Source: Streptomyces sp. NBC_01276
GTDB lineage: Bacteria > Actinomycetota > Actinomycetes > Streptomycetales > Streptomycetaceae
Assembly (NCBI RefSeq): GCF_041435355.1
Contig: NZ_CP108442.1
Location: forward strand, 7,996,501-8,060,500
DNA length: 64,000 nucleotides
Direction: 5' to 3'
The notes below the pieces were generated by a model. The model saw only the letters and a list, made by a program, of their open reading frames with translations. It was not told where the DNA came from and ran no database searches. Positions 1 through 9,033 of the stretch are shown here, piece by piece (the stretch's first letter is position 1; each line of letters opens with the position of its first letter). Position numbers and translations under genes: made by a program.

Positions 1-1057
1 GCATCGCCCGGGTCTGCAGCACCACCACCACGGACGGCACGATCAGCGAGACCCCGCCGAGCAGCAGCCCGTAGGCCCAGGTCCGGGACGCGAACGCGAG
101 CCCGGCCGCCGTGGGCACCATGACCCACGACGCGCCCGTCACGATCCGCGCCGCCGGGAGCCGTCGTACGAGCCACGGCGCGGCGAGGGCGCCCAGCAGC
201 CCGCCGACCCCCGCCAGGGTGAGGACGAGACCGATCGAGGAGGGGCTGGCGCCCCGGGCGTGGGAGGCGAACACCGCGTGGAAGTACAGGGCGCCGAGCA
301 GGGCGTTGATCCCGGCGGTCCACACGACCACGAAGCGCAGGAAGGGCTCGGAGCACACGAAGCGCAGCCCCGCGACGAGGTCACGGCCGAATGACGGGGC
401 CGGATCCGTCCGACCGGGCGGGGCGGGCACCAGGTCCGTGCGGATCGCCTTGCTCAACGCCGCCACCAGCAGGAAGGACACCGCGTCCGCGAGCAGTGGG
501 ACCCACCGCGCCAGTTGGAACAGCACGCCGCCCAGGGTGGGCCCGACGATCTGCACGGCCTGGTCGCGCGCTTGCAGGTATCCGATCGCCCGGGCGTACC
601 CCTCGGGCGGGACCAGCCGCCGGATCGTCCCGGAGGCCGCCGCCCCGTAGGTGGCGCCGGCCGCCTGCTCGACGACGGCGGCGGCGAGTACGTGGACGAG
701 GAGGACGTGGCCGAGGGCCACGGTCACGAACACCGAGCCCATGGCGGCCGCCGCGGCCAGGGCGGCCAGGTACATCATCCGCTTGCGGGGCCAGCGGTCG
801 GCGTAGACGCCCGCGACCGGCGAGACCACCAGACCGCTGACCAGCGCCACGGAGGCGACGAGTCCGGCGAGTCCGGCGGGGTGGCCGGCGCCGAGCAGGA
901 TCAGCGGAAGGAAGAGGGAGGACGCGCAGGTGCCGAGACCGTCGACGGCGCCCGCCGTCCAGAAGAGCGTGAAATCCCGTCTACGGAACGGGGACGGGGA
1001 AACGCCTTTGGATAATAAAGGGCCGGAGTGCTTTAATTTCTCGTCGGCCTCGCCCAT
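1..1057 (-). CDS. MFS transporter, 3' end outside window
   Basis: This is a major facilitator superfamily exporter of the macrolide/siderophore efflux type. About 352 codons are visible and the gene runs off the left edge. The protein opens with a short polar stretch, then a first membrane helix (FTLFWTAGAVDGLGTC). The loop between helices 2 and 3 (GVYADRWPRKRMM) matches the MFS motif A pattern. Many further Ala/Leu/Val-rich helices follow. The ATG at 1055-1057 is the first sensible start, but no strong ribosome site precedes it. The substrate cannot be told from sequence. The family call is firm; the exact start is less so. Confidence 0.85.
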   Translation of the reverse strand, partial: MGEADEKLKHSGPLLSKGVSPSPFRRRDFTLFWTAGAVDGLGTCASSLFLPLILLGAGHPAGLAGLVASVALVSGLVVSPVAGVYADRWPRKRMMYLAALAAAAAMGSVFVTVALGHVLLVHVLAAAVVEQAAGATYGAAASGTIRRLVPPEGYARAIGYLQARDQAVQIVGPTLGGVLFQLARWVPLLADAVSFLLVAALSKAIRTDLVPAPPGRTDPAPSFGRDLVAGLRFVCSEPFLRFVVVWTAGINALLGALYFHAVFASHARGASPSSIGLVLTLAGVGGLLGALAAPWLVRRLPAARIVTGASWVMVPTAAGLAFASRTWAYGLLLGGVSLIVPSVVVVLQTRAM

Positions 1058-1319
1058 CAAGAATTCCGCTCGGGGGGTTTTGCCGACGCCAACGCACCCA
1101 CAATGCCCCCTGGAATATGCAGATTCACGGCCGTCGAGGGTTGCGATCGTAGCGAACGGGGGGACCCGTCACAACACCTGCGTTCGAATGTAATTCTCGA
1201 TCAAGAAACGGCGTTTTTGGCTGCTCCCGGAGAACGCCGCGTCCCCCGTCCGGTGAGTGGGCGGGGGAACGCTCACGCTCAACGCCGGCCGCGCGCGGGC
1301 CGCCGGGCCGTCCCGCTCG

Positions 1320-1967
1320 TCACCTGCGCCAGAAGAGGTGGTGCGACACACCGCTCGGGCTGGGCACGACCTCCATGTGGAACCGGTCCAGCAACTCCTC
1401 GGGCGAACCCCAGAGGCGCAGCCCGGATCCGAGTTTCACCGGTGAGACGGCCACATGCATGGTGTCCACGAGGTCGGCGTCGAGGAACTCCCGGATGGTG
1501 GTCACGCCGCCGCCGAGCCGGACGTCCTTGCCCCGCGCGGCCTCCCGCGCCTGCGCGAGAACGGTGGCCGGGTCGCCGTCCACGAAATGGAACGTGGTGT
1601 CGGAGAGGGTGAACGACGGGCGCCCGTGGTGGGTGAGGACGAAAACCGGCGTGTGGAAGGGCGGCTCGTCACCCCACCAGCCGCGCCACTCGTGGTCGCT
1701 CCACGGGCCGCGCTGGGGTCCGAACTTGTTGCGGCCCATGATCTCGGCGCCGATGTTGTGGCTGAAGTCCCGGGTGAAGTAGTCGTCGAGACCCCGGCTC
1801 CCCCCTGGCTCGGTGCGGTTGGGCCAGCTCGCCGTGGCACCTGCCCAGGCGAAGAGCTTCCCCGGATCGACGTCGTGACCGAAAGGCCGCTCCAGGCTCT
1901 GGTCCTCGCCGGCGGCGACGCCGTCGCTCGAGATGCTGAAGTTCTGCACGCGCAGCAGTTGAGCCAT
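1320..1967 (-). CDS. Dihydrofolate reductase family protein (RibD C-terminal domain)
   Basis: A cytoplasmic protein of about 215 residues with the RibD C-terminal/DHFR-like fold. It is probably an NADPH-dependent reductase of unknown substrate. The visible signatures are the N-terminal strand (MAQLLRVQNFSISSDG), the segment GAEIMGRNKFGP, the VFVLTHH strand, the glycine-rich VRLGGGVTTIREFL nucleotide-binding segment and a closing HLFWRR. The chosen ATG at 1965-1967 gives the usual family N-terminus. An in-frame ATG at 1977-1979 preceded by AGGA is also possible and would add four residues. It stands alone between the MFS gene and a convergent-free gap. Confidence 0.85.
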   Translation of the reverse strand: MAQLLRVQNFSISSDGVAAGEDQSLERPFGHDVDPGKLFAWAGATASWPNRTEPGGSRGLDDYFTRDFSHNIGAEIMGRNKFGPQRGPWSDHEWRGWWGDEPPFHTPVFVLTHHGRPSFTLSDTTFHFVDGDPATVLAQAREAARGKDVRLGGGVTTIREFLDADLVDTMHVAVSPVKLGSGLRLWGSPEELLDRFHMEVVPSPSGVSHHLFWRR

Positions 1968-2199
1968 GTGTTCTCTCATCGGGTCCTGTCGCCTCCTCGT
2001 ACGGCGATGCGTCCTGCACCAGGATGTCGAACGGGACGCGGCCGGATCGACAGCGGCGCCGAACTTCTTTCCAGGCGTGTCCCGCGCCACCTCTCACCCG
2101 CGTCGTCCGGCGGCATCCCGGTGCCCATCGAGGGCCCGGCGGCCATCGTGGGCCCGGCGGCCCGCTGCCGGCGCTCACGGCCGACGAGCGTCAGGCTCG

Positions 2200-2964
2200 T
2201 CACAGGGCGGTCAGTTCACCTGCGAGCCGAGCGAAATCGGTGCGCTGCGGGCCGGTCAGACCGGCGTAGAGCGGCATCTGCATCTCGTCGGTGATCCGCT
2301 CGGCACGATGCCGTCGGGGTATCTGGTCCGCGTCGACGGGCTGCGGTTCCCGCCAGCCGTAGTGCGCCGCCCGCTCGACACCGAGATCGATGACCATGGC
2401 CGACCGGGCGCTCAGCCCGCACCGGCGTACCGCCGCCAGATGGCAGGCGCCCCGGTGTTCCCGTAGTACGTGTATGCGCTGCATGGCCGCGCCGGCCGGG
2501 TCGTCACCGGGACAGGGCAGAGCGCGCCAGCCGGCGAACAGGGGCAGTGCGTCGGCGTCGGCGGCATCGATCAGCCGCTGTGCCAGGTGGTTGAAGTGTT
2601 CCACGTCGGCATCCGCGGGGATGTGCGCGCGCCCCCACGCCCGGACAGCCCGTGCGTAGCAGGCAGCGGCCTCTTCCGCCGGCATCACGGGCCGTCCCGC
2701 CAGCCAGCCCGCGGTCACCAGCCGGGGGCCGAGGAAGCCCTGCACGGCCTGGACCACGGCGACCGGTGCCTCGCCGAGTACTCCGAAGCGTCCTCGGCAG
2801 TAGAAGCCGCGGCCCGGAGCGAACCCGGCACGCAGGCCGATCCCGGCGGTCGCCTCGTCGGACATGAACTCGTCACCGAAATCATGGATGGGGCGGGCCA
2901 CGGCGGCCACGCACTGAGCGATTTCCATGGCCTGAAGGTCGCCCATCACAACTCGACAGGTCAA
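2200..2964 (-). CDS. SCO6745-like conserved actinobacterial protein
   Basis: About 254 residues, cytoplasmic and largely helical. It resembles the actinobacterial SCO6745 (evbL-like) family of unknown function, seen in the opening segment around VARPIHDFGDEFM, the GFYCRGRFGVLG strand and the PGDDPAG segment. The start used here is a TTG at 2962-2964, placed 8 bases after AGGA. ATG codons at 2946 and 2928 are alternatives. It is divergent from a LysR regulator with only about 43 bases between them, so that regulator may control it. No catalytic motif is obvious and the function is not assigned. Confidence 0.65.
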   Translation of the reverse strand: MTCRVVMGDLQAMEIAQCVAAVARPIHDFGDEFMSDEATAGIGLRAGFAPGRGFYCRGRFGVLGEAPVAVVQAVQGFLGPRLVTAGWLAGRPVMPAEEAAACYARAVRAWGRAHIPADADVEHFNHLAQRLIDAADADALPLFAGWRALPCPGDDPAGAAMQRIHVLREHRGACHLAAVRRCGLSARSAMVIDLGVERAAHYGWREPQPVDADQIPRRHRAERITDEMQMPLYAGLTGPQRTDFARLAGELTAL

Positions 2965-3007
2965 GAGGCGTTTTCCTGAAGGAACCCGTTAGCTAATCTA
3001 TCGAGTC
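2965..3007. promoter_or_regulatory. Divergent promoter region with 8-bp palindrome
   Basis: The 43 bases between the two divergent genes hold the perfect palindrome TTAGCTAA at 2989-2996, only 11 bases before the LysR start. LysR regulators normally bind short dyads between themselves and a divergent target, so this is the likely operator or part of it. The spacing is tight enough that binding would affect both genes. Confidence 0.4.
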
Positions 3008-3937
3008 ATGCTCGATGTCCGACGCCTGTACATGCTCAAGACCGTCGCCGCCCGCGGATCCATCACCGCGGCCGCCCACTCACTGGCGCTGACCGCCGGT
3101 GCGGTGTCCCAGCAGCTGGCAGCTCTGAGGAACGACGTGGGAGTCGACCTGCTGCGCCCCGACGGGCGAACCGTCGCACTGACCGAGGCCGGCCGCGTCC
3201 TCCTGGAACACGCCGACCGCGTCCTCGCTGCCATGGAAGAGGCCGAAAGCGCCATCGCTGCGGTCAAGGGCACGGTCGGCGCCGCCACCACGCTGTCCGC
3301 GCTGCCGTCCACCGTCACCGGGATCGTGGCCCCCGCACTCACCGAACTCGGCTCACACCACCCGCAGCTCACCGTCACCTGCCTCATCACCGACCAGGCA
3401 CAGCTACGCGAACTCGCACTCGGCACCGTCGACGTGGTGCTGGGACAGCGCTACCACCACCTGCCGGACGCGACACCGCGCGGCATCGACCTCGCACCCC
3501 TGCTCGACGATCCGCTGCTCGTCGTCACCGCCGCCGATCAGGGCGACGACGACCGGCCCGTCCCGCTGCGGGAGCTGGCTGCGCACGATCTCGCGGTACC
3601 ACCCCCGACCACGGACTGCGGACAAGCCATCCTGCACGGCTGCCACCGGGTCGGCTTCACACCCGTACCCCGTTACGTCACCGCCGACATATCCGCCCAG
3701 CTCACCCTCGCGCGAGCCGGCCTGGCCACCGCGCTCGTCCCCCGTACGGCCATCGACCCGGCCACCCCCGGAATCCGCACGCGTCCCATCGCGGACCACC
3801 CGATCCAACGCCTGCTGTTCGCCGCGACCCGTCACACCGGGAACACGAACCCGACCACCGCCGCCGTCACCGCAGCACTGCGCACGGCCGCCGAGGAGAA
3901 CCAGGCCGCCGGCCCACCGTCGGCCCCCGGGGAGTGA
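3008..3937 (+). CDS. LysR family transcriptional regulator
   Basis: A 309-residue LysR-type regulator. Residues 1-60 form the winged helix-turn-helix (LDVRRLYMLKTVAARGSITA, then SLALTAGAVSQQLAALRNDV). Residues about 90-290 form the substrate-binding-like effector domain. The length is standard for the family. It is divergent from the SCO6745-like gene, the classic arrangement for a LysR regulator and its target. No strong ribosome site precedes the ATG, so the message may have a very short leader. The effector is unknown. Confidence 0.92.
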   Translation: MLDVRRLYMLKTVAARGSITAAAHSLALTAGAVSQQLAALRNDVGVDLLRPDGRTVALTEAGRVLLEHADRVLAAMEEAESAIAAVKGTVGAATTLSALPSTVTGIVAPALTELGSHHPQLTVTCLITDQAQLRELALGTVDVVLGQRYHHLPDATPRGIDLAPLLDDPLLVVTAADQGDDDRPVPLRELAAHDLAVPPPTTDCGQAILHGCHRVGFTPVPRYVTADISAQLTLARAGLATALVPRTAIDPATPGIRTRPIADHPIQRLLFAATRHTGNTNPTTAAVTAALRTAAEENQAAGPPSAPGE

Positions 3938-4059
3938 CCCCCGGCTCCGCGCCGTGCAGGCGGGCGCCTCACGCGGGGCGGTCGATGTCGGCTCCGGAGG
4001 AGGTGCGCTCGCTCCGCCGGGCCCACGGGGCCGGCGGAGCAAGCGCGACGATGAAGCGG

Positions 4060-5853
4060 TCAGCTGTCGGAGCGGAAGGCTCCGTGGACTCGCAGGTCTC
4101 CTTGGACCGAGATCTGCCCGTCGTTCGTGTGCATGATCCAGGCGTCCGCGTTGCGGACGGAAAGGTGCCCGTTGGCGTTCACCTTGCCCCGGAAGAGCGA
4201 CTCCCCGTGGACCCGGAGTGTCCCCTTGGTGGTGAGGTTTCCGGCGACGGTGACCTGGCGGTCGGCCAGCACCTCGCCCTGGGCGTCGAGGCGGCCGTGG
4301 ACGATCAGCCGAGGCGGGCCGTCCTGCGTCTCCAGCACGTTGTCGACGGTCAGACCGCCCTCCAGGCTGAGCCGTTCCTTGACCCGGGCCCGGTGGGTGA
4401 CGACGTCATTGAGGTCCGCCGTACCGGCCGCGACGGTGCCCCACTGCCTGTCACCGGCTCCCTGGAACACGTTCAGCCCGTTGGCCGGGAATTCGATCCA
4501 CCCGTCCCCGGTCGTCCGGCCCTGCACCCACGAGGTGTTGATACCGGTCAGATCCGCCTTGTCGGCGGCGACGGTGCCCCATTCCTGCGTCCCGTCCTTG
4601 CGGATGTTCACCCCCGACTGCGGGAACTCGATCCACCCCTTGCCACCATCGATGTCACCCACCCAGGTGGTGTTGATGCCGCTCACCCGGACCCGGTCCG
4701 CCGTGACGACACCCAGGTCACCGCCCGCGCCGTGGCCGACCGCGATCCCGTCGGCGGGGAACCGGACCCATCCCGCTCCGCCGTCACGCCCCCGCACCAG
4801 CGCCGCGCTCACGGTTTCCGCGTCCAGCGCCGCGGCGGTGACGCTGCCCGGCGCCTGCCGGTCGTCGAGGATCCGGGCGCCGTGCTCGGTGAATTCGATG
4901 CGGCCTTCGTGTTCGGTGCCCTCGACCCAGGGGGTCGTGACGCCGGTCGTGGCGGTGACGGTTTCCACGGTGGCGGCCTGCGCGGCGAGCGTGCCGTACT
5001 TCTGCTGCTTGTCCAGGAGCTTCGCGCCCAGGTCGGTGAACTCGATCCGGCCCTCGTGGTCGATGCCCTTCACCCACGGAGCGGACAGCCCGTTCGTCGC
5101 CGTGACGCTCTCGAACCCGGGGTTGCGCAGGTGCACCGTGGTGGTGAGGTAGTACCCCGGCTGGTGCTCGCTCTGGGGGGTGGCGATCAGGACGTAGGTG
5201 GCGTCCCGCCTGGGCTCCTCACCCGGCTTCGGCGACCAGCTCCAGTCCGGTCCGGAACGCTGCGGGACGGTCTGGGCCAGCCCGTCGGGACCCTGGATCC
5301 TGTAGGCCAGGCTGTCGGGTCCGTCCCACCGCAGGGTGACCCGTTCCGTAGAGCCCAGCAGGGTCTTGTCCGCACGGAAGTTGCGGGGGATCTTGGGAGC
5401 CCGCTTCAGCAGGCTGAGCGTGACGAGGTGTTCGTTCCTGGCACCCCGGCCCTGGGACTCCTCCGCCACGGACAGCAGGACCAGCCCCTCCTCCGAGGAG
5501 ACGGGGAAGCCGGTCAGCTCGATGACGATGACCTCGCCCCTCCGCAGGCGCGCGCCCGAGGGCGACTCCAGCCGGTAGGTCCCGGTCGTGACGTCCCAGG
5601 AGTCCGCGAGGTCGACCGTGGGGCTCAGCGTGCTGCGACTGACCCGGGCCCTGATCCGGTCGGGGTCGACGGTCAGATGGTCCCGGCCGGTGCCGTACGG
5701 CACTGTCACGGCGAGATCGTAGAGGGTCACGAACCACGCGTTCGGATTGGATACGACGATGTGCACCGTTCCGGGCGACTCCTCGTCCTTGCCCGTGCCG
5801 GATACCTGAAGCTGTGCGGGATCGGTGAGTATCTCGTAGTGCAGGTTGGCCAT
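4060..5853 (-). CDS. Modular repeat protein with bactofilin-like C-terminus
   Basis: A 597-residue protein not assigned to a named family. Residues 1-160 look like a beta-sandwich, and 165-250 resemble a fibronectin-III-like domain (APKIPRNFRADK onward). From about 255 to 490 there are five repeats of roughly 43-48 residues, each with a core like TTPWVEGTEHEGRIEF or INTSWVQGRTTGDGWIEF followed by GTVAA. The last 100 residues read as a short-repeat beta-helix like bactofilins (VHGRLDAQGEVLADRQVTVAG). There is no signal peptide or membrane segment. The ATG at 5851-5853 has AGGGGGA upstream. In-frame open sequence continues to about 6495 but is low-complexity and was excluded. A fibre or scaffold role is inference only. 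Confidence 0.75.
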   Translation of the reverse strand: MANLHYEILTDPAQLQVSGTGKDEESPGTVHIVVSNPNAWFVTLYDLAVTVPYGTGRDHLTVDPDRIRARVSRSTLSPTVDLADSWDVTTGTYRLESPSGARLRRGEVIVIELTGFPVSSEEGLVLLSVAEESQGRGARNEHLVTLSLLKRAPKIPRNFRADKTLLGSTERVTLRWDGPDSLAYRIQGPDGLAQTVPQRSGPDWSWSPKPGEEPRRDATYVLIATPQSEHQPGYYLTTTVHLRNPGFESVTATNGLSAPWVKGIDHEGRIEFTDLGAKLLDKQQKYGTLAAQAATVETVTATTGVTTPWVEGTEHEGRIEFTEHGARILDDRQAPGSVTAAALDAETVSAALVRGRDGGAGWVRFPADGIAVGHGAGGDLGVVTADRVRVSGINTTWVGDIDGGKGWIEFPQSGVNIRKDGTQEWGTVAADKADLTGINTSWVQGRTTGDGWIEFPANGLNVFQGAGDRQWGTVAAGTADLNDVVTHRARVKERLSLEGGLTVDNVLETQDGPPRLIVHGRLDAQGEVLADRQVTVAGNLTTKGTLRVHGESLFRGKVNANGHLSVRNADAWIMHTNDGQISVQGDLRVHGAFRSDS

Positions 5854-6225
5854 CGCCACATCCCCCTGTCGGCTCCACGGGCGCTCCCCCCACGGGGCGC
5901 GGTCCCCGCCGTCCCCAGCACTATCCCGCCAAACACACTGAGAACACCCCATCCGCCATGAACGGCCGAAACCGCTCAGCACTGGCCGATTCGAGACGAG
6001 GCCGTACGGTCGGCACCGGAACCGGGCGAAGGCGGCAGCCGGACCGCCGTCCGCGCCGGCCGCTTGAACTTCCGCAGTTCGGCGCGACGCTCGTCTCCGC
6101 AAGCCTGCTGCGCAGTTCCGTGCTGTGCCGTTCCGTGCTGTGCCGTTCCTTGCGCGCCCGGGAGGCACCCGGGGCGGGGCCAAGACGCGGATCGGCAATT
6201 TCCTCCGTTTCCGAACTGGCGTGCG
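5854..6225. other. Non-coding stretch upstream of repeat protein
   Basis: No convincing gene on either strand. It includes the presumed promoter and leader of the minus-strand repeat-protein gene and a small 15-bp tandem repeat at 6115-6149. Confidence 0.5.
6115..6149. repeat. 15-bp tandem repeat, about 2.4 copies
   Basis: The unit GTTCCGTGCTGTGCC occurs at 6115-6129 and 6130-6144, with a partial third copy after it. It lies in non-coding sequence. It has no evident function and may be a slippage tract. Confidence 0.8.
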
Positions 6226-6505
6226 CGGCGTTCGTATGCTCTGGGCATCTTGTACCGCGCCTCTGCGATGAACATGCTCGGCCGGCACAACGAATCCGAG
6301 GCGAAGGGCGTTGCCGTACTGGGCCGCCCCTTCGAAATCTGGGACAAGCGCACCCCGGTGACCGGGGCCATCGAACTGGCCGAGGCCACTGCCCTCCTCG
6401 GGCTGGGCCGCGGCCGGCCACAGCGCCTGCCTGGAGGCGTTCGGCCCGGACCACATACGCACCAAACAGGCCCGGGTGCTCCTCGACCGCATCAACGGCG
6501 CCTGA
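6226..6505 (+). pseudogene. C-terminal TPR protein fragment with frameshift
   Basis: This plus-strand stretch reads as the end of a tetratricopeptide-repeat protein. The first part (ASAMNMLGRHNESEAKGVAV, then FEIWDKRTPVTGAIELAEAT) is in one frame. After about 6405-6420 the sense continues in another frame (CLEAFGPDHIRTKQARVL) to a TGA at 6503-6505. FGPDH-RT is the usual spacing of the TPRs found in Streptomyces regulators. No start codon or 5' half is present. The IS110 transposase gene ends 29 bases further on. Most likely it is a relic of a larger gene. Confidence 0.45.
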
Positions 6506-6533
6506 TCAGGAGCCCCGAGGCTGCTATATCAAG

Positions 6534-7619
6534 TCAAGCTGCCTGGGGAAGATCTTCGGCGGGGGCTGGAGGCGTGGGCTGGTCTCCTCGTTCGAGGAGC
6601 TTGAAGAGCTGTCGGCAGATTGCGCGCTTGAGGCAGCGTTGGGCGTCCCTCGCTGTCTTTCCCTCGCTGATTCGCCGGGCCACGTAGGCACGGGTGATGG
6701 GGTCGAGGCGGATACGGATCAAGGTGATCGTATGGAGTGCCCGGTTGAGCTGCCGGTCGCCGCTGCGGTTGATCCGGTGCCGGTTGGTCAGCCCTGACGA
6801 CGCGGGGATTGGAGCGACCCCGGCGAAGGCCGCGAACGCTGCCTCGGACCGGAAGCGGCCGGGGTGTGACCAGCTGATCAAGATCTGAGCGGCGCTGATG
6901 GGACCGATCCCCTGCAGGGCCAGGAGCTCGGGAGCGATGGTGCGAACGAGAGCGAGGATTTCCAGTTCGAGCTCCTTCGCCTCAGCACGTAGGGCTTCGA
7001 TCCGCTGAGCGGCGCTTCGCAAGGCACGAACGGTCATGCGGTGTTCGATGTCCTGGGCAGGCCGGTCTCGTAACCCTGCGCAGTGAGCGATCTGGTCCTT
7101 GCTCTTCATGCCTCGCAGTTCGACACGGACCTCGTCGGGCGCCGAGACGATCAGCGCTTTGAGCAGGTTGATCGCAGCCGTGGAAGCCAGGACCGCGCTC
7201 TGCCGCGTGGTCAGGAGGACACGAAGTGCCTCACGTTCACCGCGGCGTCGTGGATGGATGAGGTGTTCGGTCGCCAGGGCCTCCCTGGCAGCGCGGACGG
7301 CATCGAGCATGTCGGTCTTGCGTCCGCCTCGGATGGCCGGACGCTTGGGCCGACACACCTCGACGACACTTTCGCCGCTCGCGTCAAGGAAAGCCGTAAG
7401 CCCGGCGCCGTATGAGCCTGTCCCCTCCAGCGCCCAACAGCGACGGCCGGGAACCTGCTGGCGGGCGAAGTCCAGCAGCAACTGGTATCCACGGGCGTTG
7501 GCCGGCGAATCGGTGCTGGCCAGGACGGCGCCGATAGGGCTGACGGCCGCCGCGGCAAGAGTGTCTCGGTGCGTGTCGACGCCGATGACGCCGTCGACCT
7601 GTTCTGCGAGCATGGTCAC
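6534..7619 (-). CDS. IS110 family transposase
   Basis: A complete transposase of about 361 residues with the DEDD-type N-terminal domain and the C-terminal serine-bearing domain of the IS110 family. The N-terminal acidic residues are in GVDTHRD, ALEGTGSYG and KTDMLDA. The C-terminal Transposase_20 region holds LLALQGIGPISAAQILI and GLTNRHRINRSGDRQLNRAL. The chosen GTG at 7617-7619 sits 9 bases after AAGGAG; an ATG at 7611-7613 is the alternative. No frameshift is visible, so the enzyme could be active. Confidence 0.93.
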   Translation of the reverse strand: MTMLAEQVDGVIGVDTHRDTLAAAAVSPIGAVLASTDSPANARGYQLLLDFARQQVPGRRCWALEGTGSYGAGLTAFLDASGESVVEVCRPKRPAIRGGRKTDMLDAVRAAREALATEHLIHPRRRGEREALRVLLTTRQSAVLASTAAINLLKALIVSAPDEVRVELRGMKSKDQIAHCAGLRDRPAQDIEHRMTVRALRSAAQRIEALRAEAKELELEILALVRTIAPELLALQGIGPISAAQILISWSHPGRFRSEAAFAAFAGVAPIPASSGLTNRHRINRSGDRQLNRALHTITLIRIRLDPITRAYVARRISEGKTARDAQRCLKRAICRQLFKLLERGDQPTPPAPAEDLPQAA

Positions 7620-7625
7620 GCGGTT

Positions 7626-7888
7626 GTTCTCCTTCAAGGGCTGGACGACCGTGGTCGACGCCGGCCTGGGTGGAGTCACCGCGTGGCAGAACTGTGATGA
7701 GTCACGTCGAGATGGCGGACAAGCTGCTGATCAAGCCAACGGGGTGGGCCAGGCCGACGTCGACGTCCGGCAGACATCTCGGGGGCACGGCAAGCTCTGA
7801 TGAGCCGCCAGTTACCGTTTCGGGTCATGCCGGAACGCCAACGCCAGCCTGGCAGCAACCCAACCCGGGCCGCAGGTCGACTATCACA
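7626..7888 (-). ncRNA. Candidate IS110 bridge RNA region, with second copy at 7889-8151
   Basis: IS110-group elements encode a structured bridge RNA in the non-coding end upstream of the transposase, which guides target and donor choice. This segment is in the expected place, orientation and size range. It has no convincing protein of its own and contains short self-complementary stretches. The call rests on position and family knowledge; no structure was computed. Confidence 0.35.
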
Positions 7889-8154
7889 GTTCTCCTTCAA
7901 GGGCTGGACGACCGTGGTCGACGCCGGCCTGGGTGGAGTCACCGCGTGGCAGAACTGTGATGAGTCACGTCGAGATGGCGGACAAGCTGCTGATCAAGCC
8001 AACGGGGTGGGCCAGGCCGACGTCGACGTCCGGCAGACATCTCGGGGGCACGGCAAGCTCTGACGAGCCGCCAGTTACCGTTTCGGGTCATGCCGGAACG
8101 CCAACGCCAGCCTGGCAGCAACCCAACCCGGGCCGCAGGTCGACTATCACAGTT
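7626..8154 (-). repeat. 263-bp tandem duplication upstream of IS110 transposase
   Basis: Positions 7626-7888 and 7889-8151 are the same 263-bp unit, plus three further matching bases. A single difference was seen (GATGAG in the first copy against GACGAG in the second, near 7798 and 8061). Each copy carries the AAGGAG ribosome site, but only the copy next to the gene has the start codon. Near identity points to a recent event. Confidence 0.92.
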
Positions 8155-8404
8155 ACCTTTCGTGGCTCCGCAACGGAGCCTCCGGCCTTCGGGTTCGGCA
8201 TGACTTCCCCCGTGTCGCAGTCCACGATCCGTTTCACCGGCCGGGCACCCCCGACGGTCCGCCGGACCGGGCGATCGCGGAGCACCGTGCCGGGCGGGCC
8301 GCACCCGGGGGAGGTCGCCAGGAGCCGGGCATGACATTCGTACGGTCCCGGACGGGATGGACGGCCCTGCCGGAGCGCCTGCCCGGCTCCGTAGACTCCA
8401 GAGC

Positions 8405-8626
8405 ATGACGAAAGCAGACAAAGATGGACCTGATGACGCCTGGGAGGGCGTCGTCTCCGCCAGGTCGCGAGGCATGCTCGATGGCTCGAACATGTACCAC
8501 TTCGTCGACGTACGCCTCGCCGATGGACGATCGATGAAGGTCCGGATCAGCCGCCGACTGTGGAAGTCGCTGGCGGTCGGCGACCGAATCGCCAAGCGGC
8601 CCGAGTCCGAACCGTTCCGGCCATGA
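8405..8626 (+). CDS. Small conserved actinobacterial protein
   Basis: A 73-residue soluble protein with a compact beta-rich look (DAWEGVVSARSRG, then YHFVDVRLADGRSMKVRI, then LWKSLAVGDRIAKR). Similar short proteins occur widely in Streptomyces and their function is unknown. The ATG at 8405-8407 was chosen because the conserved-looking part begins here. An upstream in-frame ATG at 8357 would add only low-complexity residues. Confidence 0.6.
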   Translation: MTKADKDGPDDAWEGVVSARSRGMLDGSNMYHFVDVRLADGRSMKVRISRRLWKSLAVGDRIAKRPESEPFRP

Positions 8627-9033
8627 TCCCGCGCCTCCCTGCGCGATCACCGTACTGACGGCCCCGGCCCGGTCCGACCCCGCCGGCGCAGGGAGGCCGC
8701 TGCGACCAGCGCCCCCCCGGGCAACCGGTAGGCCGGTGGCCACGACGGCCGCGAGGGCGCCATCGCGGGTCGCCGCTGCACCGGCTGACGGTGCCCCGGA
8801 GCGGGCCCGCTCGCTCGCGGAGCCAGGAGCCCGGGAGCCTCAGGAGCGGCGGACGGCGTCGGGAAGTGGCGGGGCGCCTGAGGGGGTGGAGACGGTGGTG
8901 AGTGGCCGGAAAGTGCTGGTGGGGCGGCGTAGAAAGGGACCGCTTCCAGGTGTTCCGGCCACGCGGCCGGATGGGCGCGGGAAGGGTGGTCCACCGCATC
9001 ACCGCCGTAGCGGAATCGGACCACGGAGGCCCC
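8627..9033. other. Stretch without a recognised gene
   Basis: About 400 bases with no supportable gene. Open frames exist on both strands but read as GC-rich shadow sequence. The GGAGG ribosome site of the next gene lies at its right end. Confidence 0.5.

Larger units (their letters stand above)
6534..8154 (-). mobile_element. IS110-family insertion sequence with duplicated upstream end
   Basis: The element consists of the transposase gene (6534-7619) and a long non-coding segment upstream of it. IS110 elements have no terminal inverted repeats, so the exact ends cannot be read. The right boundary is placed where the duplicated upstream unit stops (8154), and the left boundary at the transposase stop. 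The upstream segment is present twice in tandem, which is unusual. Confidence 0.7.

Noticed and set aside
5854..6495. Longer minus-strand frame extending the repeat protein by about 214 residues
   Set aside because: The extension is low-complexity, includes the 15-bp repeat and contains no domain. The ATG at 5853 has a proper ribosome site.
7670..8334. Open frames on the plus strand in the duplicated IS110 end
   Set aside because: They are antisense to the element, exist only because of the duplication and have no protein-like features.
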